Of a DNA stretch of 64,000 nt, positions 1-10,682 are shown piece after piece. The notes under the pieces are model-generated. The model did not search any database. It was not told the DNA's origin and saw only the letters and a list, made by a program, of their open reading frames with translations. The stretch is from Tipula vernalis (Eukaryota; Arthropoda; Insecta; Diptera; Tipulidae), in contig OY282558.1 in the NCBI GenBank assembly GCA_958295665.1, positions 18,041,409 to 18,105,408 of the forward strand, written 5' to 3'. Every line of letters starts with the position of its first letter. The stretch's first letter is position 1. Made by a program: the position numbers and the translations under genes.

Positions 1-2597
1 CAATACGAATATACTGCTTTACTAAAATGTGCTTTCGCCGGCGATTTAAATTAAGTTGAATAAAATGTTTGAAAATAATTTTTTTTGACTTGAAATAAAT
101 TTTTGATAGCCATTTTCGATCAGATTCACCTGGATTCTAGTTAATGAAACAAAATTCATATAGGAACACGATGAATTCGACCTGTAATATTTTTTTTTTG
201 TTTCGATGTTCTATATGCTCTGTATACCTCTTCGTTAGATTTTTACTCCAATGCTCCCTTCCTATTAAATTTCACGTAATTTACGTAACAAGCCCAGAAC
301 AACCACTTATCGAGTGGCAAATGTTTGGGTTTTTTAACCGGTTCAAAATTCTCTATTTTATTTTAAAGTATTGTTCCTTATGCTGTGTGCCTCAGGTCGA
401 TTTTAAGAGCATTTCATTACTCTATATCCACCGACAGACGATTAACGATAATAAAATTTACGTTAAAAGCATTTTACGATATATGGCCTGATTTTTTTTT
501 ATTACATCGAAGAGATTAGAGCAATTTGTTTTTCTCGTATCGACCGAACACTACAGATTGAGACAACAACCATGATGAATTAAATGTTTATTGTAAATAA
601 TTTAATAATGCTTGATTTTATTTTTATATATCAGTTAATTAGCAAATTTAAATGATTAAGCATTTTAAAATCTAAAAAAGGCCTTTTCACATTAAAACTT
701 TTCAGATAAAATATCTCTATGTTTCCTCTGGTCTCTTCGATGTAATAAAAATAAAAATTGGCCATTAAATGATAATGAATAAGCACGCAATGAACTCAAT
801 TTCTTCATCATTATTATTGATAGTTTTATTTAGCGCTAATGAAATACCTATACATATTAATCATAAAAATAAACATTAAAACCTGTAGTCAGAACACATT
901 AAACTTTAAAAAAATAATTTTATTAATCGGGTTGCTAGTTTGAGATTTAATGGCAGAATGCCTTTATAAGAGAAGCAGAAACAGTTAGAAACAGTTCATT
1001 TTTCCAGCGAGATTACAACTTATGTATTAGGTATTGAGATTATTGGTCTCCCATTATTCCGATTTTACAGAAATCGTTTATGACATCCTACTTCAAAATT
1101 CACACTCATTACTGGTCTCTCTAATATCGCTATAAGGCTGTAACTGTCGTAATCATCAATCAGCATTCAACTGTCACATTAAACGATTTGTTCAATTGTC
1201 GGTTGATGGTTGCAAGGAATCACATCTCTTCCTCCCATTTGTATCTACTACTGGTAAAGTTCATTGCGTTATCGTCTTTAAAATCATAGATCATATATTT
1301 TCCAATCCAGTCATCGTTAGCTGTTGAATTTATGCGAATGACCAACATTTTATGATTCAAAGTAACACTGAAACTATTGCCATATACGAATGACTGGTAA
1401 GAAACCATTTTTAGAAAAGTCAAAAATTTAGCCAAACAAATCGATCTGCACACATCATAAGCTAAACTTTGATAATTGTTTTAAAACAAAGCTATTCAAA
1501 GCCAGGTGTATTGAACGTTTACTGAAGGAATATTAAACCCGTCGGGTGAAATTCTCGCCTTTTGAGGCGGTAAACATTTTTGCATCAAAAAATTTAAATC
1601 GTACCGCTGAAATAGAGGACGGGTCGCAAATATTTTATATAGAATTAGAATTTTGTTGTTAATGAAAGCGGTATAATGTTTGTAACGTGCCTTGTTTGGC
1701 TACGTGTTTATCCGCCCCTGACCAGGAGGAACACTAAATTTATTTTTATCATGTTCGATAGTATTCGGGAATCTTCGAGCCTAATATTACTAACTTGCAC
1801 AAATAATTCGATAAATACTCAAGATCTTTCTTGTTTCATAGAGAGATTATTCTGTGTTCTTCAGGTTGAGATCCAAATTCCAAATTAAGTATGTTCGAAT
1901 TTTTTGACATTTTTTCCGAGATCTAGTTATAGGGTTGCATAAAATTTCAGGAGGCACAATATGAAATTTTTCGATTTTGGATTTTTACGAGATCGAAACT
2001 TGGTATATTGAATTTGTACAAGCACAACTTCTTCAAATTATTTTATCCCCAAAATCCAAAAATACCATCAATCGCCTACAAAATCCGCCAACTAAATAGC
2101 AGTTAAGTTTTGTTATTTGCTTTCGAAAAAAATCCGTTGTAGATCTTTTTTTTTAATTTTATAATAGGCCCCCAGATGATTTAAAAATGAATCCAGTTTT
2201 TCATGACGTTCAATTACATCAAGAGAAACAAGACCGAAAATTTTTTTCGAGATTGCCTTAAGTACTTAGAAAAATGTGGTTGAATATTGGCTTTAAGCAC
2301 ACACTCAACTCACATTTATGAACAATTGAAGCTATCTCTGATGACTAAGCTCGGTATGCTTGGTAAATATATTTTTAACTCGGTAATAATAAAATTTGTA
2401 TCGAGCTAGCAATATTGCAATATTTCAGATAACAAAAAAAGAAATGTTTGACTCATTTAGTAATTTAGTCAATGGCGACAAATTAGTAAAAAAAAGCGTT
2501 TTTAACATACTATATTTCGTTTATTTCGACCGAATAAAACCATTAAATGTGCTTACAAACTAAATGGTTTGGAAAGTATAGTCACAGAGTATAGCAA
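1..2597. other. AT-rich non-coding DNA, no gene recognised
   Basis: This stretch is AT-rich with many short homopolymer runs. Open frames at 144-491 (+), 1220-1453 (-) and 1676-1888 (+) encode 70 to 115 residues with no domain or motif I recognise; the sequences look like translated AT-rich DNA. A 10-bp tandem duplication (AGAAACAGTT twice, 977-996) follows a TATAAG word at 965-970, but no coding frame follows it. I see no transposon ends, RNA gene or conserved coding exon. Confidence 0.6.
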
Positions 2598-2876
2598 GTG
2601 ACATTAAGCGATTTTTATCTGGAAAAATTGACTTATCTTGGTTTGGCGATGGTGTTTAATGTTAAATGGTCATGTTGTGATAATACGTGGCGACGACTGC
2701 TGTTGTTGGGTAGTTTGGTATTGGTAATATCAGATATTTTTATCGTTCTCTTCGCTAATGCTGGGCGATATTTCAGACATGATGGTTCAACCGATTTCGT
2801 CCGGATATTTAAGATAATTGGCCTGTTTTATCTAAATGGCGGTTCGTACATTTTTATGTTTACTAGTCCAATTTAG
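2598..2876 (+). pseudogene. Membrane-protein-like open frame, possible remnant of a 7-TM receptor exon
   Basis: This 92-codon open frame stands out from its surroundings by hydrophobic patterning. A charged and aromatic segment of about 33 residues is followed by a likely membrane helix (residues about 34-52, LLLLGSLVLVISDIFIVLF), a polar loop of about 20 residues containing DGSTDF, and a second hydrophobic stretch (about 70-88). That spacing resembles the N-terminal part of insect odorant receptors (7tm_6), which is an inference from pattern only. The frame opens with GTG just after an in-frame TAG; the first ATG is at 2649. It ends in TAG at 2874-2876, and the following 37 codons stay open but are not receptor-like. 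No downstream exons were recognised. It could be a chance frame, an isolated exon or a pseudogene. Confidence 0.22.
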
Positions 2877-5230
2877 CCCGAAACGCTTGTCCGACTCTTA
2901 GTTTGGGCCACTGGTAATTGGGCTGCTTCATCCACATTGCGTGTTCTTCCGTTCTGTTCATTTGTTCTAATTTATGTTTTCAGCGGTTAATTTTTTTTGG
3001 GCATAGTTTCAAAGCACAAAGGCATACTTCCATCAAACCCAATAGTTGTTAATTAAATCGATCACGAAACATTATTGACCAAAATATTTTTCTAAAGTTT
3101 TATTTGTGTTAAAGGCGAGTGATATATTAAAGCATCTCAAGATTGCAGTTTAACCATGAACGAATAATTCGATTTATTTTATATAATTAGAGCAACACTG
3201 ACAATTTATTAAGTGATGCCAAAAATGGTATTGAGTGCAGAAAGTTTTTTGCAGAAATAATTTAGTTATTTAATTTTTTTTACCTTTCAAACAAGCTTCT
3301 CAAACAGTGCACTTGATAGGTAAGAGAAATTACTGTCTTCCAAATTTTTCAGGTAAATTGTATAAGGTATAAATCAGAAATTGCCTCATACATCTAAAGA
3401 AACAACTTCAATATATTGTAAGCACATGTATGTTGTTTAAAATAATATTTTAAAATGCTTTTTAATTCAGCTTGCAATAAGTCCCCTCAAAATCGCTTAA
3501 GAACCGAATTAGTTTTAACAATTTTTCGCGGCAACTGAAAATATTCTTTTTAGCTAATCTACGTAACTTGTTTAAGTGGTCATGGTCTTATAATTTTAGG
3601 AATTGTTGGTTTAAATGCACGTGAACTATATAGCAACTAGATAATAATCCAACGCGTTTTTATATATACATATATCTCCTACGGCTACGGGAATGGTTGG
3701 AAGTCCATTAAATCTAGGTTCCAAAATACTTTAGAATGTAATTAAATGTAGGCGACGATATTTGCCATAAGGCTTCCAGTCTTTAGTATCATATTAGGGG
3801 AACGACATAAACCTTGCGCGGATGGATATAAATTTTATAATCCGTCAATATTAATCTTTTTTGTCATTACTACAGGGGTATTTTGAGAGTATTCATATTA
3901 TATCGCGATAGCAATTACTACTTAATTCGAATTTATTTTATTTAAAATCAAATTTTCAAGATCCCACTTTCTTTAAATTTAACATAAAATATACAAATTT
4001 AACTAACTATTAGTTAGATTTCCTATACCTACTCTTGTTTTGGGCCATTTATCCTCCTGAAAAGCACCCAACTCTTCCCAATAAATATTTTGTACGTCAA
4101 ACCAAACAAAACGATCAACGATGGACTATTAATTTTGCGTCAAGGATCATCATATCGCAAATTATATTTAAAACTTCAAAATTCTATTAAAATGGTTTAA
4201 TTTTTTAGATAGTCTTCATATATAGTACAAACGTGATCGGATTTTGCTAGAACATCTATTTGAAAATATGGACTAATCCGAATATTTCGATTAATTATTT
4301 TATGGAATATATTTAAAGTTTCTATATTTAAGCCCAAATCCTAAAACGACTAAGACATGTTTAATTTTCATTTATTTTCAATCCATCCGTAGGTCTAAGA
4401 CATAATGAAATTTTACATGATGTCAGAAGCCAAGGGGGAAATAGTCATTAAAGCCCTTAATATTAGTTGGAATCGAAAGTGCCATAAATATGACGAATTT
4501 ACTTCCTAAAGTCTAAAAGTTTTTCATCCGAAAAGACAATTTCAACTATACCTAGCGTACAGTGTTCAAATAAAATGTGCCAATTTAGTTTAAAACCCTC
4601 TCACCTGAGCCCATCAACTGTGTAAGAATTATCGAAAATTAACTGACACACAAATACCTCACGAAAATTAAACAAACAAACTAAAAAACTAAAAAATCAA
4701 CAAATCAAACCCTCTTATGCAACTGTCACAATCAATGCAGCCGAAATTATGTTGCATTAAAGCAATTATCTTTGATTACAACTGATTGTCGCCGCCTATA
4801 TAGTTATGAAGTCAATGCGCTCAAAAAATTTCAAGTTCGTCTTCGTGCGCTATTCTCCCATGATACATACACAAATTAACACTTCTTACAATTTCAAATT
4901 TAATAAACACATCTGAGTGTATTATGGTAACCGAACGGAACAAAATAATTATCCGTAATTTAGTGTGCCGCTAATTGAATAATTTACATTTATTTGTGTT
5001 ATGAGTTTAGAAAAAAAAAAAAAATTATTTCGTGGCAGCACCTACCGGCATAAATCATTTATTTGGTAAATCAAAATGTATTTAGAAAGGGGACCGGCAC
5101 CCTTTCTTATTACACATAATAATTACATGTTTATTTAATGAGCCGGTTGGATAATATGGGAAAGCGACTGGTTCATAGAATTATTCAAATTTCTCTCACG
5201 ATCTATCACGTGAACGTACTTGACCCATTA
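2877..5230. other. AT-rich non-coding DNA
   Basis: No open frame with recognisable protein character, no RNA gene and no transposon terminus was seen on either strand. There is an A14 tract at 5011-5024. A TATATAG word at 4797-4803 lies 36 bp upstream of TCAAGTTC, a weak core-promoter-like arrangement with no coding frame after it. The stretch is probably intergenic or intronic. Confidence 0.55.
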
Positions 5231-5233
5231 AAA

Positions 5234-5419
5234 ATCGATAAAAAAAATTTCCCGCCACACACTATTTTCATTCATAAAAACAAATAAAAATATTTTTGGT
5301 ACTTTAATAAATTGACTATAGACGGCAGCACCGACTGGATAGCGATCGATATTTTTAAAGAACATTTTTTGTTTGTGTCACTTTCGCACCTAAATCACTA
5401 GATCTCAATAAAATCGATA
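5234..5419. promoter_or_regulatory. Cluster of three ATCGATA (DRE-like) words
   Basis: ATCGATA occurs at 5234-5240, 5345-5351 and 5413-5419, three times in 186 bp. In Drosophila the DNA replication-related element (TATCGATA, bound by DREF) marks housekeeping promoters; these words match seven of its eight bases. A GGCAGCACC word lies among them (about 5324-5332), and another copy lies upstream near 5034. No transcript or coding start is visible nearby, so a promoter or insulator role is inferred only from motif clustering. Confidence 0.25.
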
Positions 5420-7064
5420 CCAATCACAAAAAGGCGGTATAAATACCCAATTCTACGAATTATTTAAGGCCTCATCACCTTTAAGAGCATAATTAAATTT
5501 TATTGATTTATGAGTCGCATCATATATAATTCGTTGCGCACATCATGTCTTGAAGATAAATAAAAATGTTTTAACAGATCACAAATACACATACACACAC
5601 GCACGCACTATTCGAGGGAATCGTAAAACATTTTTTGTTATATTCTTATGTACATATTTCGATTAAAATCTTATATACTTCCTAAACAACAAACACACAA
5701 AATTCAATATTCTGCTGTATCGAATAACTTGAATCAAACGACAGCAGAAAAGGTTATGAACTTACGGAATATAAGGTACGACTATACACAGTAAAAAACA
5801 ATCATTCATCGTCATACACAAGAAGAATGGTGTGCGGAGCACTAAATGAAGAAATCTTATTATTTTATTTATTTATATGTGTACCGTATATGTAGGTAGG
5901 TAGGTATGTACATACCTAAGACGACGATGATGTTGTAGAAAAGTGGAAAATCACAATCACTCAACATAACATCATAACATGGAAAATATTTCATCGTTTT
6001 ATTTTTTTTTGTGTTCCAGAAAAAATTTTATTCAAAAAATAAAAACGGTTCGAGATTTACGTGATTGATACACGAACCGAAAATACAAAACGGAAATTCC
6101 ATTTTCTCGCACAAAAAATTTGCTGCCAGCTATATAGAAATAAAGGGGGTAGCAAAAAAACTATAGAAAATTCATCACTTTATACGGAAAATCACGCAAA
6201 CTGAATAACAATTATTTGGCTGTGTACCTACAAACAACAAACACATATCGCACATAGTGACATTGAATTAAAACGATTTTTTGCCCAAAAACTAGCGTAT
6301 TTCACATCGATCGATTTTAGACAAAAAAAAAATTAACTAAATAAATTTCCACTTACAAATAAACTCGAATTAATTTTCTTCTGTTTTTCGTTTTTTTTTT
6401 TTTATAAATAAATAAAATTCGAAAAAATTAAAAAAAAAAAAGAAAATTTGTTTAATCCAAAAAAGCTTAAAAAATATTGTTTTTCGCACTTAAGTCACAA
6501 ATACACTTTATACAAAACCATAAATTTTCACAAAAAACATAAATTTTGCACTTTATAATAAAAAAAAAAAATAAACAAAAAATTTCACTCAAATTTTATT
6601 TTATTTTTCCACTCAATTTTTTTTTTTTTTTTTTTTACATTTTCCGATATCTTATAGATTTCCACAAAACACAATTTTTTCCACAAAATAACATAAATTT
6701 AATTTTTTTTTTTTTTAATTTTCCAGCAAAAACTTTCTTGTTGGACGATATAATAAAAAATAAATAATTTTTCCAAACCAACCAACTTTAAAACCAAATA
6801 AAACAATTTTTTTTTTTAACACTTTTTGTACGATTTTTTCCCTATAAATATTCCACTCTCGAGTCGTGTGAAATGGTTGTCGGTAAAGTCGCGACGCAAC
6901 TAATTTGTGTTCGTTACAAAAAATTGTGTTGAACCTCGATGATATTGGTCGTGTCCCCAGCCATTTGGTAATAAGTATTTCGTCGGTCTGGTACATATGT
7001 AATTGTAAATCGTTCCAATTTTACTAATACCAGTGTAAGAGAAAATTTTATGCTTGTTTAGTTG
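5420..7064. other. Low-complexity AT-rich DNA with microsatellites and homopolymers
   Basis: The stretch contains a short CA-type microsatellite near 5586-5608, a GTAG run at 5892-5906, and several long homopolymers including a T20 run at 6617-6636. Open frames at 6546-6767 (+) and 6715-6996 (-) are dominated by Lys, Phe and Ile from A/T runs and show no domain. A slightly more GC-rich patch at about 6840-6990 contains TATAAATA at 6843-6850 and could be a promoter or 5' exon, but no coding sequence follows. The A/C-rich plus strand resembles dipteran UTR or intron sequence. Confidence 0.5.
5901..5918. repeat. Perfect 18-bp palindrome
   Basis: TAGGTATGTACATACCTA reads identically on both strands (nine paired bases, no loop). 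It lies at the end of a GTAG microsatellite run and continues the TACATATGTA-type simple sequence common in flies, so it may be a by-product of microsatellite turnover rather than a protein-binding site. Confidence 0.9.
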
Positions 7065-7202
7065 CCCCTACTTCCAGCTACTTCCAGTGAATATTCCAAG
7101 TGGGGTAATTTTTGGAAGTCTAACAAGAATTTATTTCCCCTTCACAAAACGTTATTTACAATCAGCTGATTTATATTTAGTGTAACGAATTGGAAGTAGG
7201 GG
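7065..7202. repeat. 138-bp segment with 12-bp terminal inverted repeats (MITE-like)
   Basis: CCCCTACTTCCA at 7065-7076 is the exact reverse complement of TGGAAGTAGGGG at 7191-7202. The left end also contains a tandem 10-bp duplication, CTACTTCCAG at 7068-7077 and 7078-7087. Size and perfect inverted ends fit a small non-autonomous DNA transposon, but no convincing target-site duplication flanks it. The inside holds ATCAGCTGAT (7161-7170), which matches the Drosophila core-promoter E-box consensus AWCAGCTGWT. The repeated GGAAGT core could alternatively be an ETS-type binding-site cluster. Confidence 0.4.
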
Positions 7203-7691
7203 TATGATGGGTGAGTTTTGGTACATGAGAATAGGGGAAACAATTATTTGAAGAGAGCTTCATGAGATTTTTGTTGATTATATGGCAAAGGTAATTTTTT
7301 TGGTTGGATAGGAAATTATATTGAATTGGAATGTTTCATACACATACATTTGCAATTTGGCCAATTTCGAAATTTTCTCACATTTTCAAAATTCAAATTT
7401 GCTCATTTCAAGCACACATATGTATATACATACTTCATTTATGTATATTGTATTTGTTTGTCTTGTGCAGGTAATGAAATTATTTTTGCGGTGCAAGTTT
7501 AGGCATATGAATGTATTGCCGTAGAGCTTTTGAAAATCACAATGGCAAGATTTGAAAAGTTGAGTTATTTTTTGGAATCGAATTCCACCGTAATAGATTG
7601 CTATAAAAAATGGAGGGATATGAAAATTACGTCGATACCGAGTATAAGAAAATTCATGTAATGTTGGTGAAATGCAAAGAGAAACTAAAAC
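7203..7691. other. AT-rich flank of the retrotransposon, no gene
   Basis: Open frames on both strands (7321-7524 +, 7386-7778 -) overlap each other and show no recognisable domain. A TACATATGTATATACATAC-like simple sequence lies near 7415-7433. This is probably the host sequence beside the copia element's 3' end. Confidence 0.5.
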
Positions 7692-7830
7692 TGTTGAAAA
7701 CAGTTTTTTGGTAATTGGAAATAAAACACGTCTCTTACTTATTATGAGTAAAACGGAAGTAACGAATATATATTTCATTTGACAGAATGTTGCCTACAAA
7801 CCAGCTTATTAGCTGTCCCAATTAACAACA
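7692..7830 (-). repeat. Candidate 3' LTR of the copia element
   Basis: Read on the minus strand, this 139-bp segment begins TGTTG and ends CAACA, the TG...CA inverted termini typical of Ty1/copia LTRs. It begins 10 bp after the pol stop codon (7841-7843), which is where a 3' LTR belongs. A TATATATT word lies inside, a possible TATA box. Against the call: the bases before it are not a clean polypurine tract, an earlier CAACA would give only 43 bp, and the partner 5' LTR is missing, so direct-repeat confirmation is impossible within the window. Confidence 0.3.
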
Positions 7831-7840
7831 TAAATTCACC

Positions 7841-8334
7841 CTATATACCAACACTCACACTTGAATTTATACTAATTCCCATTTCTTCTCGATGTTGTTG
7901 ATGCTTCAATTTTGGAAGTCCTTTTGTTAACACATCAGCAATCATCTGATCTGTTCCAATTTGATTTATTGTAATAACAGATGCTGCTACTTTCTCCTTT
8001 ATAAAGTGGTGCCTTGACATCTATGTGTTTTGTACGAGGATGGTAGGAATATGTCTTCGAGAGATTTATCGCACTTTGACTGTCGGTGAAGATCGGAATC
8101 GCAGTCGGTCTGCTGAGTACCACGTCTAAATTTCGAAGCCATAGTGCTACTTGACAGGCTGCTGTTGCTTATGTGATGACCATGTTATTGCTCCACCGCC
8201 TTTGAGAAAAATATAACCAGTGGTGGAGTGTTTTCCTGTTCTGATATCCAATAATTTAGCTTCGCACCTATTGTTCCCTTCAAATAACGGAAAATTCGTT
8301 TCACTGCAACCCAATGTTGTTTGCCGGGATTATT
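7841..8334 (-). pseudogene. copia RNase H domain, frameshifted and internally deleted
   Basis: RNase H degrades the RNA strand of the RNA/DNA hybrid during reverse transcription. Minus-strand segments include a KRIFRYLKGT-like connector (about 8270-8300), STTGYIFLKGGG and TWSSHKQQ (about 8170-8215), ALWLRNLDVVLSRP (about 8100-8140), DSQSAINLS and RTKHIDV (about 8005-8065), and a C-terminal IADVLTKGLP (about 7905-7940). The stop is TAG at 7841-7843. Between SSHKQQ and ALWLRN the usual STAEAEY region with the catalytic glutamate is missing, about 20 codons. A further frameshift follows KHIDVK near 8020. The domain is inactive. Confidence 0.85.
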
Positions 8335-9389
8335 TGAAAATGACTCACCAAATTCACTGCGTAGGCAATATCAGGTCGCGTACCCTGGGCTGCATACAAA
8401 AGGCTACCTACCGCTCCTTGAAATGGAATTTTCTTCATGTCCTCTATTTCGGCTTTGCTGGTTGGTGACATATTTTTGTCTAACTTGACGTTTATGACTT
8501 GATTAGATTGCGACATGTTGAATTTTTCCAAAATCCTGGTAATGTATTCTTGTTGATCCAGCGATAAAATTCCCTTTTCTCGATCCCTTGTAATTCGGAA
8601 TCCTAATATGCTTTGCACCTCTCCAATATCTTTCATTTGAAAACGTTTGGCTAGTTCGACTTTCAGACTCTTGCTTTGTGCTTTGTTGGTACTTAAAATC
8701 AAAAAATCATCGACGTAAACCGCAACAAACAACTTATGATGTTCGTCGATTTTATGATAGATACACCTATCAGTCATGCCGATCTCTATCAACACCTAGT
8801 CCAACTTTTGTTTCCAGGCACGGTCGGCTTGTTTTAATCCATAAAGTGCCTTTTTCAATTTGCACACTTTACCTGAACTATCCGCGAAGTTTTCTGGTTG
8901 TAACATGTACACCGTTTCCCTCAATTCACCTTGATGGAACGCAGACACTGCATCCATCTACTCAACAAACATGTCGTATTGAATAGCCAATGCCAATAGA
9001 TAGCGAATTGAGCTATACTTCAGCACCGGTGCATACGTCTTCTCATAATCCAATCCTTCACGTTGGGCACAACCCTTTACCACGAGCCGTGCTTTGTATT
9101 GAACTGATGCATCTATTTTTAATTTGGTTTTAAACACCCATTTGGAGTTGAGCGCTTTGCCTTTAGCCGGTAAATTGCATAGAGTCCATGTTATGTTTGC
9201 CATAATTGCTGCATATTTATCTTTCATAGCTTGTCTCCACAAATTGCTATCACTGTAACTCAATGCTTCTTCAACACTAAGAGGATCATTCGTCGAAAAC
9301 TCAATTGATGAATAAACAAAATCTTCTTTCCTGTTTGGCTTTGGTGCCCTGCACTGCAATGTCTGGACAATAATCGCTATCAGAATCAA
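8301..9389 (-). pseudogene. copia reverse transcriptase domain with two nonsense codons
   Basis: This RVT_2-type polymerase copies element RNA into DNA. One minus-strand frame stays aligned over about 360 codons, broken only by TAG at 8958-8960 and TAG at 8796-8798. Visible motifs are LNSKWVFKTK and YKARLVVKG in the fingers; MDAVSAFHQGEL carrying the first catalytic Asp just after the first stop; LKKALYGLKQA; the active-site YVDD (in FVAVYVDDFLIL); and GFRITRD with DQQEYITRILEKFNM downstream. The first stop replaces a codon directly before the conserved MD motif. The downstream half ends by frameshift near 8335, leading into RNase H. Confidence 0.92.
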
Positions 9390-9796
9390 TTACTTGTGCG
9401 TCAACAATCGTTTCATCAATAGAACATTCATCTTCACCGCTTGGGCTGTCATTATCTCCCACTTCATTCGGCAATGGTAAAGAAATACGTTCCGAATGAA
9501 TTTCTGATGAATCAGATACGACCGGAGTGGTATCCCTAACCAACGATTGTTCATTATTTAACATTTGGAAAAATTGGACGTCTCCATTGTTGTTTAAATA
9601 TTTAGATGACTCGTCAAAAATACAGTCACGGGCTGAGAAAACCTCATCATTCACTGGATTGTAGGCTATCGCCTTTTTGTGCATGTACCATAGCCTTTGA
9701 TCCAAAAACCCTCAAGTTCAACAAATTCGGTTGTCTCCCTGTCCACACCGTCTCTGGTATCCGTCTTGGTAACGCCTTTGTTGGTAAACGGTTGAT
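9301..9796 (-). pseudogene. copia integrase C-terminal region and linker to RT
   Basis: After the integrase core the frame is lost near 9795. The conserved stretch with LPTKALP, VWTGRQPNLLNLRVFGSKA continues in a shifted frame at about 9680-9785, followed in another frame by NPVNDEVFSARDCIFDE, the usual block before the acidic and variable linker to reverse transcriptase. The linker (about 9370-9590) is rich in Ser, Asp and Glu. A frameshift near 9350 moves the coding into the RT frame. It has no catalytic role of its own; in copia elements this region supports integrase folding and polyprotein spacing. Confidence 0.75.
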
Positions 9797-10141
9797 TTAA
9801 TATACAGCAGTATTCACTGATTCGGCCCAAAACCGTTTCGGTAAACCAGAATCTAACAGAATACACCTCATTTTTTCGACAATCGTCCGATTAATGCGTT
9901 CACACAATCCGTTCTGCTGTGGATTATATGGAATTGTCATCTGGTGTTGTATCCCTGAACTCTGAGGAAAACTCTGGAGCTCTTGGTTACAAAACCCTCC
10001 ACCGTTGTCTGTCTGCAGAACCTTTAGTTTTTCTCCACATTGATTTTCGACAAATGCTTTAAACCTTTTGAAAACACACACTACTTCATCTTTGGATTTT
10101 AAGAAGTAATCGAAAGTCTTGTGCGTGTAATCATCAACCAA
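9797..10141 (-). pseudogene. copia integrase catalytic core (rve), broken
   Basis: The integrase core inserts element cDNA into the genome using a D,D35E triad. The 114-codon frame opens with VDDYTHKTF and has TDNGGGF with the second catalytic Asp (residue 45), then NPQQNGLCER with the catalytic Glu (residue 81); exactly 35 residues separate them, as in active cores. RTIVEKMR and FWAESVNTAVY follow. The first catalytic Asp, normally in a D-[VL]-C-G-P context upstream, reads Tyr (HEYLCGP, in the preceding frame near 10175-10195). A frameshift and stop near 10165 separate the two parts. The enzyme would be dead even without the frameshifts. Confidence 0.92.
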
Positions 10142-10682
10142 GGAGAGGATCCACTAATTGATTTTTGGGTCCGCACAAATATTCATGAACCAATTCCAAT
10201 TTATGGCTCGATGATGACGTTGATTTGCCGTACTGTGATTTTGACTTCTTTTCTTTACAACAAACAACACAAACGCCATTTTTGTCACTTGGTTCGACAA
10301 AGCCTATACCCGTCGATTTTTGTAATTCTTTCATATATTGGACGTTTATATGTCCAAGACGACGATGCCACAATTCAAAATTGTCCTTGACCACAGATCC
10401 GAATGAAAAACACACACTCATGTCCAAATCAAGTTTGTACTTATCCATTTCAAGAGTTGCTGTTGCAATTAGCTGATTGCATTTGTCAAAAATTCTACAC
10501 TGGCGGTCATCGAAAACTATCACTTTACCATTTTTTGCCATCTGACCAACAGAAAGTAAGTTTGTCGATAATTCGGGCACATACATTACGTCAGCTGTGA
10601 CAGTTGCCTTTTTATTGTCAATTATAATGTCCAGATTACACGTTCCCTTTCAGTTGACTGGCACCTTTTCATTGTTAGCCAT
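10134..10682 (-). pseudogene. copia protease C-terminus and GAG-pre-integrase (HHCC) domain
   Basis: This frame contains VMYVPELSTNLLSVGQ, the strand-rich end of the copia protease region, then the zinc-binding GAG-pre-integrase domain: LWHRRLGHIN supplies two His (residues 74 and 79 counted from MYVPEL) and CVVC supplies two Cys (106 and 109). This fits H-x4-H-x26-C-x2-C. An in-frame TGA lies at 10650-10652, within the protease part. Downstream the frame runs into HEYLCGP and then terminates at 10134, out of phase with the integrase core, so a frameshift lies near 10165. Confidence 0.9.

Noticed and set aside
144..491. 115-residue plus-strand open frame
   Set aside because: Composition is that of translated AT-rich DNA (Phe, Ile, Leu, Tyr, Ser), with no motif.
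965..1000. TATAAG followed 33 bp later by TTCATT, resembling TATA plus initiator
   Set aside because: The first ATG downstream gives a two-codon frame and no exon was recognised; such matches are frequent in AT-rich DNA.
1220..1453. 77-residue minus-strand open frame
   Set aside because: No recognisable domain, no promoter or splice context; treated as chance.
4797..4840. TATATAG and TCAAGTTC as a core promoter
   Set aside because: Spacing is too long for a typical TATA/initiator pair and no coding sequence follows.
6705..6725. Polypyrimidine tract ending in CAG as a splice acceptor
   Set aside because: T-rich tracts are everywhere in this region and no coding exon follows.
6546..6996. Open frames on both strands through the homopolymer region
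   Set aside because: Lys/Phe/Ile-rich translations of A/T runs, overlapping on opposite strands, with no domain.
7386..7778. 130-residue minus-strand open frame downstream of pol
   Set aside because: It overlaps the candidate LTR and another frame on the opposite strand and shows no domain; not part of the polyprotein.
7788..7830. 43-bp TGTTG...CAACA segment as the LTR
   Set aside because: Too short to function as an LTR; the 139-bp alternative ending at 7692 is more plausible, though still uncertain.
8220..10600. Plus-strand open frames opposite the copia domains
   Set aside because: They are antisense shadows of minus-strand pol sequences with clear conserved motifs.
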